A stretch of 64,000 bases of DNA from Promethearchaeota archaeon (GTDB lineage: Archaea > Asgardarchaeota > Lokiarchaeia > Sigyniarchaeales > SOKP01): the NCBI GenBank assembly GCA_016930515.1, contig JAFGGO010000158.1, positions 1 through 64,000 of the forward strand, written 5' to 3'. The notes under the pieces were generated by a model. That model had not been told where the DNA came from, did not search any database, and was given only the letters and a program-made list of their open reading frames with translations. Every line of letters starts with the position of its first letter. The first letter of the stretch is position 1. This document shows, piece by piece, positions 17,819 through 28,000 of this stretch. A program made the position numbers and the translations under genes.

Positions 17819-19096
17819 TTATAGATCCCTAATGCGATAATTTTCTAGAACTAAATCAATAATTCTACTCGCAACGAATCTTTTCGAATGTCGTGGAATA
17901 TGTGTTACGTGTTTTTCTTTATTAACGATCCACACTTCGTTATCCCTGCTCTCAAACCCCATTTCTCCACCAACATCGTTCGCGACGACGAGATCAGCTT
18001 TTGACCTTTTAAGACGGTCATAGGCTCTGTCAATTAACTGCGTTTTTGAAACATTTGTTTCCGCTTTGAAAGCAACAATAAATACTTTATCGTTTACCTC
18101 TCTTGCTTGATCAATGATCTTTGGTGTTAAACCCATAGTAATGTGTAATTCTTTGACCTCATCAGAAGATATCTTGCCTTGAATGCAATCCTTTGGCGTG
18201 TAATCGCTAATAGCGGCAGCACAGATAAATATGTCATAATCCTTTTCTTTTAACTCACTATTCACGGTCCGAATAAAATCGCTAGTAGTAACGACATTAA
18301 TCACATTTAAATAGTCCGGGGCTTCAACCAAGCACTTTCCTTTCACTAAAAGAACATCAGCGCCCCTTGCAGCTGCTTCTTTTGCTATTTCGATCCCCAT
18401 CCTTCCAGATGAATTGTTAGATACGAATCTTACCTCGTCTATAGGTTCTCTGGTTGGTCCAGCAGTAATAAGAACCTTTTTTCCTTCCATGTCGCGTTTT
18501 GCAACTAACATGTCAATAACTCTATCGATAATGTCGTCAACATGAGCAATTTTTGCCTTTCCTTCCGAGATACGGGGCCCTAAGATTTCCACTCCACACT
18601 TTCTTAATTTCTTGATGTTCTCTTCGAGTATAGGGTGCCTGAACATGCTCTCGTGCATTGCGGGCACAATAATAATTGGTGTGGAAGACCCAAACGCAGT
18701 AGTTACAACGGTTGTAACTGGCGTATCGTCGACACCCATGGCTATTTTTGAAATGGTATTTGCCGTAGCGGGACAAACCAAGACTAGATCGGATTTACCG
18801 GAATTCCTTGGGCGATCTCCAGCGAGATAGATGTGCTCTACGGCCCCAGTTAGATGAGTAATAGCGGGATTTCCAGTTGCCCAATGCATTAAAGTGGGTG
18901 TGATTAGCTCTGTAGCAGATTTTGACATCACGCAAATTACTTCTGCTCCTAACCTCATGAGTTCTCGGGCAATAATAGGTGAAGAAATAACGGCAACTGA
19001 ACCAGTAAGGCATAAACAAATAGTTTTTCCTCTAAGGATCGTACCCTTGCTTTCCATGATGTCCTTACTTGGATGCTTTTCGGACACGAATGACAC
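17819..19096 (-). CDS. coaBC: Bifunctional CoaBC for coenzyme A synthesis
   Basis: Fusion of phosphopantothenoylcysteine decarboxylase (CoaC, N-terminal flavoprotein, about 22-195) and phosphopantothenate-cysteine ligase (CoaB, about 205-425). CoaC signatures are CLTGSVAV, the segment with catalytic His in TGAVEHIYLA, VCPATANTISKIA and the PAMHESM loop. CoaB shows ITAGPTREPIDEVRFVSNNS followed by SGRMG, ICAAAISDY and the substrate loop region VAFKAETN. The frame begins at GTG 19096; ATG 19057 is an alternative that removes 13 residues before the flavoprotein core. Cytoplasmic. The upstream side is a 400-base intergenic region shared with the divergent topoisomerase genes. Confidence 0.92.
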   Translation of the reverse strand: MSFVSEKHPSKDIMESKGTILRGKTICLCLTGSVAVISSPIIARELMRLGAEVICVMSKSATELITPTLMHWATGNPAITHLTGAVEHIYLAGDRPRNSGKSDLVLVCPATANTISKIAMGVDDTPVTTVVTTAFGSSTPIIIVPAMHESMFRHPILEENIKKLRKCGVEILGPRISEGKAKIAHVDDIIDRVIDMLVAKRDMEGKKVLITAGPTREPIDEVRFVSNNSSGRMGIEIAKEAAARGADVLLVKGKCLVEAPDYLNVINVVTTSDFIRTVNSELKEKDYDIFICAAAISDYTPKDCIQGKISSDEVKELHITMGLTPKIIDQAREVNDKVFIVAFKAETNVSKTQLIDRAYDRLKRSKADLVVANDVGGEMGFESRDNEVWIVNKEKHVTHIPRHSKRFVASRIIDLVLENYRIRDL

Positions 19097-19500
19097 TTTA
19101 ATAGATAGTTATTTTTAGTTATGATCTTAAAATAGCGACAGTTAGTTATATTTTATGTTTTTATGCATCCTATCAAAATATACAATATCTTTAATTTTTC
19201 TTCATTCTCATCGTTTACAAAGAATAACCAATAGGAATTGCTTTCAAATCGCTTTTTGGAGCGTATTTTCCGTGATTTCTTTTAAAGTTTTTCATGGAAA
19301 GAAAAAATTTAAATAATTGGTCAATTTCTTTAAGAAGTGAAGGAAAAAGAAAAGTTTGATAAAATAATGAAAAGCTAAGAGCAAAGCCTCTTAATCAAAT
19401 ACTTAATATTATTCCTTTTAATTTGTATTAAATATTAACATTATTATTCTAAAAAGTAACATTATAGAAAGTATAACAAAAATATAGGAGTGCGTCTAAA
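19097..19500. other. Divergent promoter region between coaBC and topoisomerase VI
   Basis: AT-rich region with a possible TATA element TTTAAATAATT near 19309. A small perfect hairpin (TAAGAG, six-base loop, CTCTTA) lies at 19376-19393. No gene or RNA was identified. Confidence 0.35.
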
Positions 19501-22500
19501 ATTACCGCCGAAGAAGAAGGAAACATAAAGCAAGGTACGATCGCAGGTTTTATGAGGAAGCGTACTCAATTAGTAGGATTCGAAATGGGATATTGGAAGC
19601 ATGTCCAATATTGTTCTGAGTTCCTAGATAATGCTTTAGACGCAATCGAATCCTTTCAATGGAAAGAAATAGAAAAAAACGATTCGAACATATTATTTAC
19701 GCTAGATAAAGATCTCGAGCTTCAAAAATTATCGTTCAAACCGCGTCAAACGACCGAGGAAGTAAAACCCTCCGATGAAGAATCTGGCGAAATAATAAAT
19801 GAGGAACAAATCGAAGTAGAGGCGGAAGTGCAAAGGATTATTGATGATATGAACGACCTTATAAAACCAGCAGAATCTATAATTGATATAGAGCCCATTG
19901 TAATCCTCAGACTAAGGGAATCTGAGGCCTCTACTTATCTCACATCGGAAATAAGTAAAAAAAATATTATGAATTATACGTTTGAGATATTCGATAACGG
20001 TACGGGCATGTCCAAAAGCGATTTAAAAAAATTTGGAAAATACCTCGCCTCGTCAAAATCAATGGAACTAAAGCAAACTCGAGGAAGTCAAGGATTTGGT
20101 TCTCCCAGCGCTTTTAGCGATGCTCAAAATACAACCGGTAGACCAATAGTTGCAGTTTCAAAGTCAGCAAGTAGCATCTACGCCACCGTTTCGGAATTTT
20201 TTACGACTAGCAAAAACGAAAAAAAATACTTGGTTCATCCTTCTGAAGTTGATAGTCCTTTTATACATGGTACCTATGTTAAGCTTAATTATCTCAATGT
20301 AAAATACACGAGGGGCTATGTCGAGTATTACATCAAGGAAACCGCTTTTTTAAATCCCCACATCACGATAGTATATATTGATCCAACGGGGGAAGAATTC
20401 ATTCATCCTCGATTGGTTTCAGTATTTCCTAAAGAGCCAAAATATACGAAACCACATCCTTCTTCTACTAATATAGGAGATCTTCAAGATTTATTGACTA
20501 AATCTAATAATCTAACACTTTCTGCTTTTTTACAAGATAATTTTGTAAGAATAAGTTCCAAAACGGCTAAAGAAATCCTCGACTTTGCCTCAATAGAATT
20601 GCAAGATAGGATGGATTTGTTTATTCTCAAGGAGGGCTACATTACGAAACTGAATAAAAAAGCGGATTCAATCTACTATTTTCGAAATGAGGATCGAGTG
20701 TATGGAAAATCGACTAAACCACGAGAAAAATTAATTATTTATGAGATAACTGACGACCAATTAAAGAATGCATATTGGGAAATTATCAATAAATACGATC
20801 AATACAAGAAGGATCAAACCAAGCTCAATAAGAAAATAAAAAAAAACAACGATCTTATCGAAAAAACCGAAACAAAAAAAGAGATCAAAAAAATAGAGAC
20901 TAAAAACAAGGAATTTCTCGATGAAATCGAAAAAATAACCAAGGAAAAGGAGAACCTTAAGGATGAATTATATGCCTTAATAAAAAAAAGCGAAAAAGAC
21001 TTGAAAGAGGCAAAGAGTATTAAAAACCGTAATGATTTCGAAGAACTTGTCAATAATGTAGAAATCACTAAGGTTAAACCTACCAATTTAACAAATGATC
21101 AATTCAATAGTCTTTTTATGGCTTTCAAATCGATAAAATACATGTCACCTCCAACTGATACGGCCATTCCAGTGGGTGCATCTGTTTTAGAAAATTCGTT
21201 ATCAAAAGAGTTAAACTTGAAACTATCGGAAAATCCGGAGGATTTTGACAATCCCGTAGAAAATATAACTCAAATATCAACATACCTACAAAAAAAGAAA
21301 AGAGATTTCATAATAAATGATGATCCTCATTTAGATAAGGATTTAATTGAACATATCCTGCCATATCCCGAAGAAATAAATGAATTAAACACGAATATTC
21401 TGTCTGATATAGATATTAGTATAGAAAGTCAAGATTCTAAAAAATTTTTCGAAGATTTTATCTCACACGCCACGAAAGATCAAGGAGAATCCTACGAAGA
21501 TGTTCTTGAATTTTTTCTAAATAATTTTTCTAAGGATGATGACTTTATTGCTGCTGAAACCAGAAGTCCCACAAGTGGAAAAGGTTTGGCTTATGTTGTG
21601 GAGGCTGTCTTGGCATATTCGAAAAATATAGAAGTTCCCAAGCGTTCAAGAGATGTACTTTCCAGGTTCGTTAATAGAACTCCAAAACTCCGAGATAGTG
21701 CCGATTGTCAGATAACTAAGGCTGTACAAACAGTATCGTGGAAAAATTACAAGCTAGACATATACGATAATAATTTACCCAAGGGTCCAATAAAGCTTTT
21801 AGTAAATGTATCTGGGCCATTCGTTCATTTAATGTTTAAATCTCAGTCCAAAAATGCACTTGCTGACGATGATAATCTAGAAAAAGAAATTAAATATTGT
21901 CTCGAAGCGATTGGAAGAAAAATACGAATATATCTTAATAGAAAAGCATCTTTCCATCAAAGTCTCAAACGAGCAAATTTAATCGAAGGATATATCCCCA
22001 CTTTTTCCAAAAGTATTTACAATATTGCATCAAGAGGAGGGAAATATAAGGAAAAGGTAAAGCAAGCCGAACTGGAAAACTTAATGAAAGCAGCATTGAT
22101 TAAAAAGTCCACGCCACCAAGCAAGCAACTTGAACCTGCCCCTGAAGTGCAAGAAAAGGCAATTTTAAAGGAGAAAATCATAAAGGAAGAAATAAAAGCC
22201 GAACGCAAGCCAGAAGTCGTAAAAAAAATTGATAGACCTGCAGATGCATCCGTTAAAGTAAAATCTGCAGAAAAAACACCTCCTAAGGCAATTGAAGTCA
22301 AGAAGGAAAAAATAAAACCTCCAGAGGTCAAAAAAGAAGAAAAACCTGTCCCAATAAAAGAAAAAGAAATAAAACCAAAAAGTGTGAAACTTCCTCCTTC
22401 AAAGACTGTCCAGACTCAATTACAACCTAAAATTACGACTGATCGGATTATAGAAGCATTAACGAAAAAAGAATGGCAAAACATTAAAAATTTAATCTTT

Positions 22501-22632
22501 AAGTTGGAAATTAGGGACATGTTAGACGCAAGATACTTGCAAGTGAAATTAAAAGAATTAGAACGAAAAAAAATGGTTCTTGTTGATGTTCAAATGGGTA
22601 AAAAACATTGGAAATTACCTCAAATTAATTAG
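19501..22632 (+). CDS. top6B: Topoisomerase VI subunit B, unusually long
   Basis: ATPase subunit of type IIB topoisomerase, acting with subunit A. The Bergerat ATP site is clear: EFLDNALDA (about residue 23 from ATG 19552), IFDNGTGM (about 147) and RGSQGFGSPSAFSDAQ (about 177). Homology appears to begin before that ATG, in GTIAGFMRKRTQ, so I extend to ATT 19501, which follows GGAG; the start is uncertain. At over 1,000 residues it is nearly twice typical TopoVI-B. Extra parts are an acidic insert (about 45-110), a long coiled coil (about 412-488), a Lys/Pro/Glu-rich linker (about 845-960) and a C-terminal winged-helix-like segment (about 962-1026). The A subunit follows after 10 bp. Confidence 0.85.
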   Translation: MTAEEEGNIKQGTIAGFMRKRTQLVGFEMGYWKHVQYCSEFLDNALDAIESFQWKEIEKNDSNILFTLDKDLELQKLSFKPRQTTEEVKPSDEESGEIINEEQIEVEAEVQRIIDDMNDLIKPAESIIDIEPIVILRLRESEASTYLTSEISKKNIMNYTFEIFDNGTGMSKSDLKKFGKYLASSKSMELKQTRGSQGFGSPSAFSDAQNTTGRPIVAVSKSASSIYATVSEFFTTSKNEKKYLVHPSEVDSPFIHGTYVKLNYLNVKYTRGYVEYYIKETAFLNPHITIVYIDPTGEEFIHPRLVSVFPKEPKYTKPHPSSTNIGDLQDLLTKSNNLTLSAFLQDNFVRISSKTAKEILDFASIELQDRMDLFILKEGYITKLNKKADSIYYFRNEDRVYGKSTKPREKLIIYEITDDQLKNAYWEIINKYDQYKKDQTKLNKKIKKNNDLIEKTETKKEIKKIETKNKEFLDEIEKITKEKENLKDELYALIKKSEKDLKEAKSIKNRNDFEELVNNVEITKVKPTNLTNDQFNSLFMAFKSIKYMSPPTDTAIPVGASVLENSLSKELNLKLSENPEDFDNPVENITQISTYLQKKKRDFIINDDPHLDKDLIEHILPYPEEINELNTNILSDIDISIESQDSKKFFEDFISHATKDQGESYEDVLEFFLNNFSKDDDFIAAETRSPTSGKGLAYVVEAVLAYSKNIEVPKRSRDVLSRFVNRTPKLRDSADCQITKAVQTVSWKNYKLDIYDNNLPKGPIKLLVNVSGPFVHLMFKSQSKNALADDDNLEKEIKYCLEAIGRKIRIYLNRKASFHQSLKRANLIEGYIPTFSKSIYNIASRGGKYKEKVKQAELENLMKAALIKKSTPPSKQLEPAPEVQEKAILKEKIIKEEIKAERKPEVVKKIDRPADASVKVKSAEKTPPKAIEVKKEKIKPPEVKKEEKPVPIKEKEIKPKSVKLPPSKTVQTQLQPKITTDRIIEALTKKEWQNIKNLIFKLEIRDMLDARYLQVKLKELERKKMVLVDVQMGKKHWKLPQIN

Positions 22633-22642
22633 GAGTTGAATC

Positions 22643-23830
22643 ATGGCAAAAAAAAAAGAACAAGCAATAGCCGATTTAAAGGCAGCTAAGGAATTACTTA
22701 AAGATTACATAGATAAAGCTTATGAAAAGAAAAAAATCATGCTTCCAGAAGATACGATTAAGATCGATGATCTTAACAGAAAAGATACTCTTAATCGTAT
22801 ATTTGAAGTCACGGATGCCGTGATAGAAAAAATTTATCAAGGAGGAAGACCGTCAATCGAACTTCCATCCAGAACAAGTAATAACATAATTTGGGATGAA
22901 GAAAACGACCTGCTTCTCCTTGGAAAGCAAATTGTTGAAAAACATTTTCACTCCCTCACTAGCGTTGCTGATATCACGAGATTAATGAGGATACTTGATG
23001 TAGTCAGTGAACTACTTACGGAAGACATACACGCTACTAAGAGAGAAGTGTTTTATACTGATGTTAATCTATTTAAAGAACAAAAGAATAGTGACAAGGG
23101 GATTGAGGATGTTGCCACAATGCTTTATACAACTAGAAATTCCACGCATATCATTGCAGCCCCAAAAGGGTATTGTGTTGGAAGGTTAAGAATTAGAGAT
23201 CGAAACGATATTATAGATCTTGAGGGATTAGGAACTGGAGGCTGGACAATATCGCCAATGCTAGATAATATTGAAATCCTAGAATCCGATGCAGAATTCA
23301 TAATGGTAATAGAAAAAGACGCCGCAATGTTGCGTCTCGCAGAAGCGAGATTCTGGAGGACCTATCCATGTATTTTATTAACAGCCCAAGGAGTGGGAAA
23401 TGTAGCGGTGAGAATGTTTCTCAAAAGATTAAGTAAAGAATTGAATCTCCCTGTTTTCAGCTTGGTCGATAGCGATCCCTATGGACATTATATTCATTCT
23501 GTATATTTGAGAGGATCAAAGCGATTGAGCTATGAATCTCCGTTTCTCGCAACTCCAAACATAAAACTTTTAGGCGTTTTAACGAAAGATTTGGATGAAT
23601 ATAAGGTTCCCGAGAGAGTTAGAATTAAAATGAGTAAACAAGACGAAAAAAGAACGAAAGATTTACTAAACGAAGATTTCGTAAAAAAAAATAAGAAATG
23701 GGAAGAAGACCTCAAATTAGCATATAAATTGAAGGTAAAAGCAGAAATACAAGCCTTTGCCTCCCATGGATTTACATTCTTGACGGAAAAATACTTACCC
23801 GAAAAATTATCGACTGGAGATTGGATATGA
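22643..23830 (+). CDS. top6A: Topoisomerase VI subunit A, Spo11-like
   Basis: DNA-cleaving subunit of topoisomerase VI. The winged-helix 5Y-CAP domain contains REVFYTDVNLF with putative catalytic Tyr138; the preceding residue is Phe where many homologues have Tyr. The Toprim domain has the metal-binding Glu in IEKDAA (about 223) and Asp residues in LVDSDPYGHY (about 275). The sequence GYCVGRLRIRD is another family block. Length (395) is ordinary, unlike the oversized B subunit. AGGAG overlaps the top6B stop and precedes the ATG, so the two are co-translated. The stop overlaps the next gene as ATGA. Confidence 0.93.
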   Translation: MAKKKEQAIADLKAAKELLKDYIDKAYEKKKIMLPEDTIKIDDLNRKDTLNRIFEVTDAVIEKIYQGGRPSIELPSRTSNNIIWDEENDLLLLGKQIVEKHFHSLTSVADITRLMRILDVVSELLTEDIHATKREVFYTDVNLFKEQKNSDKGIEDVATMLYTTRNSTHIIAAPKGYCVGRLRIRDRNDIIDLEGLGTGGWTISPMLDNIEILESDAEFIMVIEKDAAMLRLAEARFWRTYPCILLTAQGVGNVAVRMFLKRLSKELNLPVFSLVDSDPYGHYIHSVYLRGSKRLSYESPFLATPNIKLLGVLTKDLDEYKVPERVRIKMSKQDEKRTKDLLNEDFVKKNKKWEEDLKLAYKLKVKAEIQAFASHGFTFLTEKYLPEKLSTGDWI

Positions 23831-24339
23831 AAATCTTTCAAAAAAAAGACGGAGGATATGTTCAACTCATAGGAAAAGAGAAAATGCTAGAATGGCCAAT
23901 TGAATTACCCCTGATTTTTATCGAATATGTTCGAACCAAGCTACTTGACAATTACGGCGAGTTGAAAAAACAAGTCGAAGAGTATCTCGACGAAATAATG
24001 GAAGATGTAGCTATTCCTCGTATGATTAGTGTTTTGAATGGTGATGATAAGGATGAAATAATCTCTGCTTTAACACGTATCGAAGAAATTTCAAAAAAAA
24101 ATGTTGAAATGGCTGAACCAATCAAAAAATATTTAGGGAACCTTTTAAAAAATAACAACAAAGAGATCGTCAAGCTCGCCGAAAATATATCAAAAAATTT
24201 TGAAAGTGCAGAAAGAAAGAAAACTGCAGCACAAAAGCGAAAAATTATGAGGGAAAAAGAACAATTATTCTTGGAAGGAAAGATTAGCGCAGAGGAATAC
24301 GCCAACTCTCGCAAAGATTACCTAACATTAAAGGAATGA
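23827..24339 (+). CDS. Small helical protein coupled to topoisomerase VI
   Basis: No family is recognised. The 170-residue product has an N-terminal segment with alternating hydrophobics (MKIFQKKDGGYVQLIGKE), then helical repeats that look HEAT-like in rhythm (about 55-130), and a very basic, charged C-terminal helix (about 130-160). The ORF could open at TTG 23821, but ATG 23827 overlaps the top6A stop as ATGA, a classic translational coupling, so I use it. This arrangement suggests a stoichiometric partner of topoisomerase VI, for example an accessory subunit or DNA-binding clamp. It ends 32 bp from the convergent GINS-like gene. Confidence 0.6.
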   Translation: MKIFQKKDGGYVQLIGKEKMLEWPIELPLIFIEYVRTKLLDNYGELKKQVEEYLDEIMEDVAIPRMISVLNGDDKDEIISALTRIEEISKKNVEMAEPIKKYLGNLLKNNNKEIVKLAENISKNFESAERKKTAAQKRKIMREKEQLFLEGKISAEEYANSRKDYLTLKE

Positions 24340-24371
24340 TCTCTTTTTCTAAAAACTCGTTTTTTCATTTA

Positions 24372-24926
24372 TCAAGAAAGAAAAAAGGATCTCCAGGCAT
24401 TTATAAGAGAAAACACTTTTCCAAACAAAATCTTCTCAGAATTCGTCAACCTTCGTTCGTTATCTGGTGATATAGGCGTTTTTGTCAATTTCAGTAGTTT
24501 TAGCAACCTACTATCCAGGATGTTAATGAGATAAGAATTGTAACGATCCATGTCCAAGCTAGGTCTGATACCCGCTTCTATCTCCTTTTTCGTGAAACTC
24601 TTGAACTCCTTTATTGTATTCAGAAAGAATGGTCTTTCTCGCCTAACGAGTTTTTGATCGTCTCGTTCAGAGATTGCGTATCTTTGAACATCTAGATTAT
24701 CGCATTTATCGCCAGCTGCAACCTTGAGTATGTTATTCTTAATGAAAGGGACGGCAATAAAAAACCTCAACTTGTATTCCTTGCCCTTTTCAAACGGGCC
24801 TATTTTTTTTCCTAAAATCGTGTATCCTCCGTGGTCTTTTACGCACTCGGTTTTGACTTCTCCATTCTGAAATGCGAAATTTTCTCTTTGGAGAACATCC
24901 ATAAAATTCCATTCAATTTGGTTCAA
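24372..24926 (-). CDS. Probable GINS subunit (Gins23/Psf2-Psf3 type)
   Basis: GINS joins MCM and Cdc45/RecJ-like proteins in the replicative helicase. The order of parts fits the Gins23 (Psf2/Psf3) class: a short N-terminal beta domain (DVLQRENFAFQ, then YTILGKKIGPFEKGKEYKLR and FFIAVPFIKNN, comparable to the G-x-LPLWLA segment), followed by a helical A domain (about 75-184). Identity to the consensus is weak, so this call rests on pattern and length (184 residues). mcm is two genes away, which supports it. It sits divergent from the membrane HEAT protein gene and convergent with the topoisomerase operon. Confidence 0.5.
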   Translation of the reverse strand: MNQIEWNFMDVLQRENFAFQNGEVKTECVKDHGGYTILGKKIGPFEKGKEYKLRFFIAVPFIKNNILKVAAGDKCDNLDVQRYAISERDDQKLVRRERPFFLNTIKEFKSFTKKEIEAGIRPSLDMDRYNSYLINILDSRLLKLLKLTKTPISPDNERRLTNSEKILFGKVFSLINAWRSFFLS

Positions 24927-25043
24927 TTTATGAAATCACCAGAAATATAAAACAAAATTAAAATTATTATCTTAACAAAGAATAATAAGAGAAAAAAGTT
25001 TAATATTAACGATATAATATTCATTGTTTTTTGGTGAGAATTT

Positions 25044-28000
25044 ATGCTAATCGAAATTTTACTCCTCGTGATTTTTTTTGTATTTTTTTTAGTGGGTTTT
25101 TTTATAATCTATAAGCAAGTTGCACTGGTTAAAAAAGGAGAATTTAACATCAAGGACACCATTCAATGTATTATATATGGGGTCATCTTTGGAACTGCCG
25201 TAATGGTGGTAATGAGTATGGCATTTATTTTTGCTGTTAAATCGCAAGATTTTTGGAAAAATAGCCCTACTCCCCCTCCAGAAATTCATCCCCTTGCTCT
25301 ATTGGTCCCTTTTGTGTTTTGCTTGGCGTATATATCGATATATCCCCTAATAGATTTTTTATACATCGCACTAAGCAAGGAAACCGACGAGGGACTTACG
25401 CCCTTCCAGAAAATCATTAGTGAAAAATTTATTAATGTATCTAAAAGCAAGCTGATTTCTGTCCTCCTTTCTTTATTGCTGTATTTTGGATTATTTGTTC
25501 TTCCACCCTTGCTTTTAGCGCTTGCTGGCTTACCCTTCTTGATGATTTGGATTTCGTTTATGTTAGTCTATCCTATGCTTATATTGACTTTTTATGGTTC
25601 GAAAGGATATATAGCTGGCCTCTCTAATGCTTATTATCACATACCAGACATTAAGCGACAATCATTTTTAGGATTTGAATGCTCTAAACGTTCTCTAAAA
25701 CAATTCATATCGAATCCTGGACCGTTTATACTAATGGGTCTGATGTTATTCGTATTTGTTTGGGCTTGGATATCTATGATCCAAACAATTGCATTCTTTT
25801 TTACGCAAAAAATGGGATTTTCCACGATGTCCTCTGTGTTTGTATTTGTCACGCTATTATTTGGAATCATTGGATATTTCACGCGTTTTTGGGGAAGGAA
25901 GATCAAGTATCGAGGGATTGATATTTATTTTGCTGCTTATTTAATGGCTGCTATTGGTATAAATGTATTCGTTAATTTTTTAATCGTAAACGCTGACAAG
26001 CTGACGGTACTTAATTCTTGGGCAATAACGGGTCAAGCAATTCAAAACGCACCGATGTATTCTTTTGCAGCGGCAATTGAAGAAGTTGTTCTTATTATCT
26101 TCACATCATATTTTTTCTTAAAAACAAGTGCAAAATTCAATGTAAACATAAAATACTCAAAAATAACAGAATGCGGGCGAAAATTCGATCCAATACCTCT
26201 ATTTACCTTGATTAAGAATCGGAATCAAAAAATACAACAACACGCTGAAAGCACCATTTTAATGATGTTTGAGCGGATTCCCTTGAAAACTGGAGTTGAT
26301 CTCAACGATGATAAGTTTAAAAACTTCCTAATTGACGGAATATCAGATTTCAACGCAACTTCAAGGAGAATTTGTACTAAGGTGCTCTCACAATTGGAAA
26401 AAGACGCCCCCGAGGTCGTTCTTCCTTGGGTTCTCAAGTCGTTAAAATCTCCTAACTACGACCTATCTATTGGAGTTGCTCGTACCCTAATTGACTCGCC
26501 AGACTTGTTTTTAGAAAAAATTCCTGACGGCACAATAATTAAAATGATCAACGATTCTGAGTGGCGGTTAAAGCAAATTGGTTTGAAGATTGCTTCAAAA
26601 TTAATTGAAAATCGAGAAGAATTGCTTGCTAAATTAAATCTTAAGAATTTTTTAAATGATCCCGATGGTATCGTTCAAGCAGAAACTTTAAATATGATAT
26701 CTAAAACTAAACAAAAACTCTCGCTCGAGATCGTTTTCGAAAAGATAGCGAGTTCTAAGGAAGAAATACGCGCTGCTGCCGTGAACAACTTGAAGAATAT
26801 TGAAATCCATGACGACGATCCATTAATAATATCAAAAATTAAAACGCTAATAACAGATCCTAATAGTTCAGTAAGGGCGGCAGTTTTTGCACTATTAACG
26901 AAGGTTGAAAACCTTGAAGATTTACAAATACCCGTCGCCCCCTTTTTAGATGGTTTGACGGATGCTGACGAAAGAGTTCGAAATAATTCCGTTTTAGTGC
27001 TTGAAAAAATCTTTAACGAAGATTCCAAATCGTTTAAGATCGACGATGTCGTGCAAAAATTAAATCATGAAGATTTAAACATTGCCAATAGTGTTTTATC
27101 ATTGATGGGAAAGCTCTGGAAAAGAGATCCTAGGAAAATATTAAATCATCTCCTTTCTTTCATTAAATCTGATAACAAAGAGCTAAAAAACCTTGTTTCA
27201 AACATTCTTGTTGAAAAATATAAAGAAGACCCAAAACTTATTCTCAAGAACCTGATTGTTGTACCTGACGAATCCAAGTTCATAACTAAAGGAATCGTTG
27301 CAAATACCATCATTAAAATGGCAAGAACAAAACCTAAAAAAGTCATATCGAAGCTGTTGAAATATTCCGCTTCTGACGACCAAAATGTGGTTTTCAACGC
27401 CGTTTCTGCTTTAGGCGGGTTAGTAGATGAGCATGTGAATTTAATCAAGTTAAAACCCGTGATGAATGTTATGGAAAAGTCAAAGAGCGATAAAGTGATC
27501 AAAGAAGCTAATAAAATATTTCAGAAAGTAGCGAAGGAAAATCCCTCGTCCTTAGAACCCGTTCTTGACGACATTTTTGATTTCATGCTAAAACATGAAA
27601 CTTCCATCAAATTAGCCTTGCTCAAATCGATAATTGAAATAGCGAAAAATTCCCCTAATATTGTACCCGTACCTTCAGTAGCACAATTCTTGTCCGATGA
27701 GGATTCTTTCGTGAGAGAATCCGCTACTATCGTTCTTGGTTACCTCGGAAGCGAAAAATCATCAGAGATTCTGGATTATTTAATTAAAAAATCCCTTAAC
27801 GATGTGGAATGGAATGTTAGAGAAGCTGCTGTTGCTGGACTGGGTCATATAATGGAAAGAATTCAAGATAAAGGAGAAATTATTAAAACTCTCGTGAACT
27901 TGCTCGAAGACGAGCAAGGATGGGTTAGAAGATCCGCCATGAAAATCCTTTCGGAAATCCCCGATTTAGACGCCTCCTTTTTACCATTTGATAAACTCTC

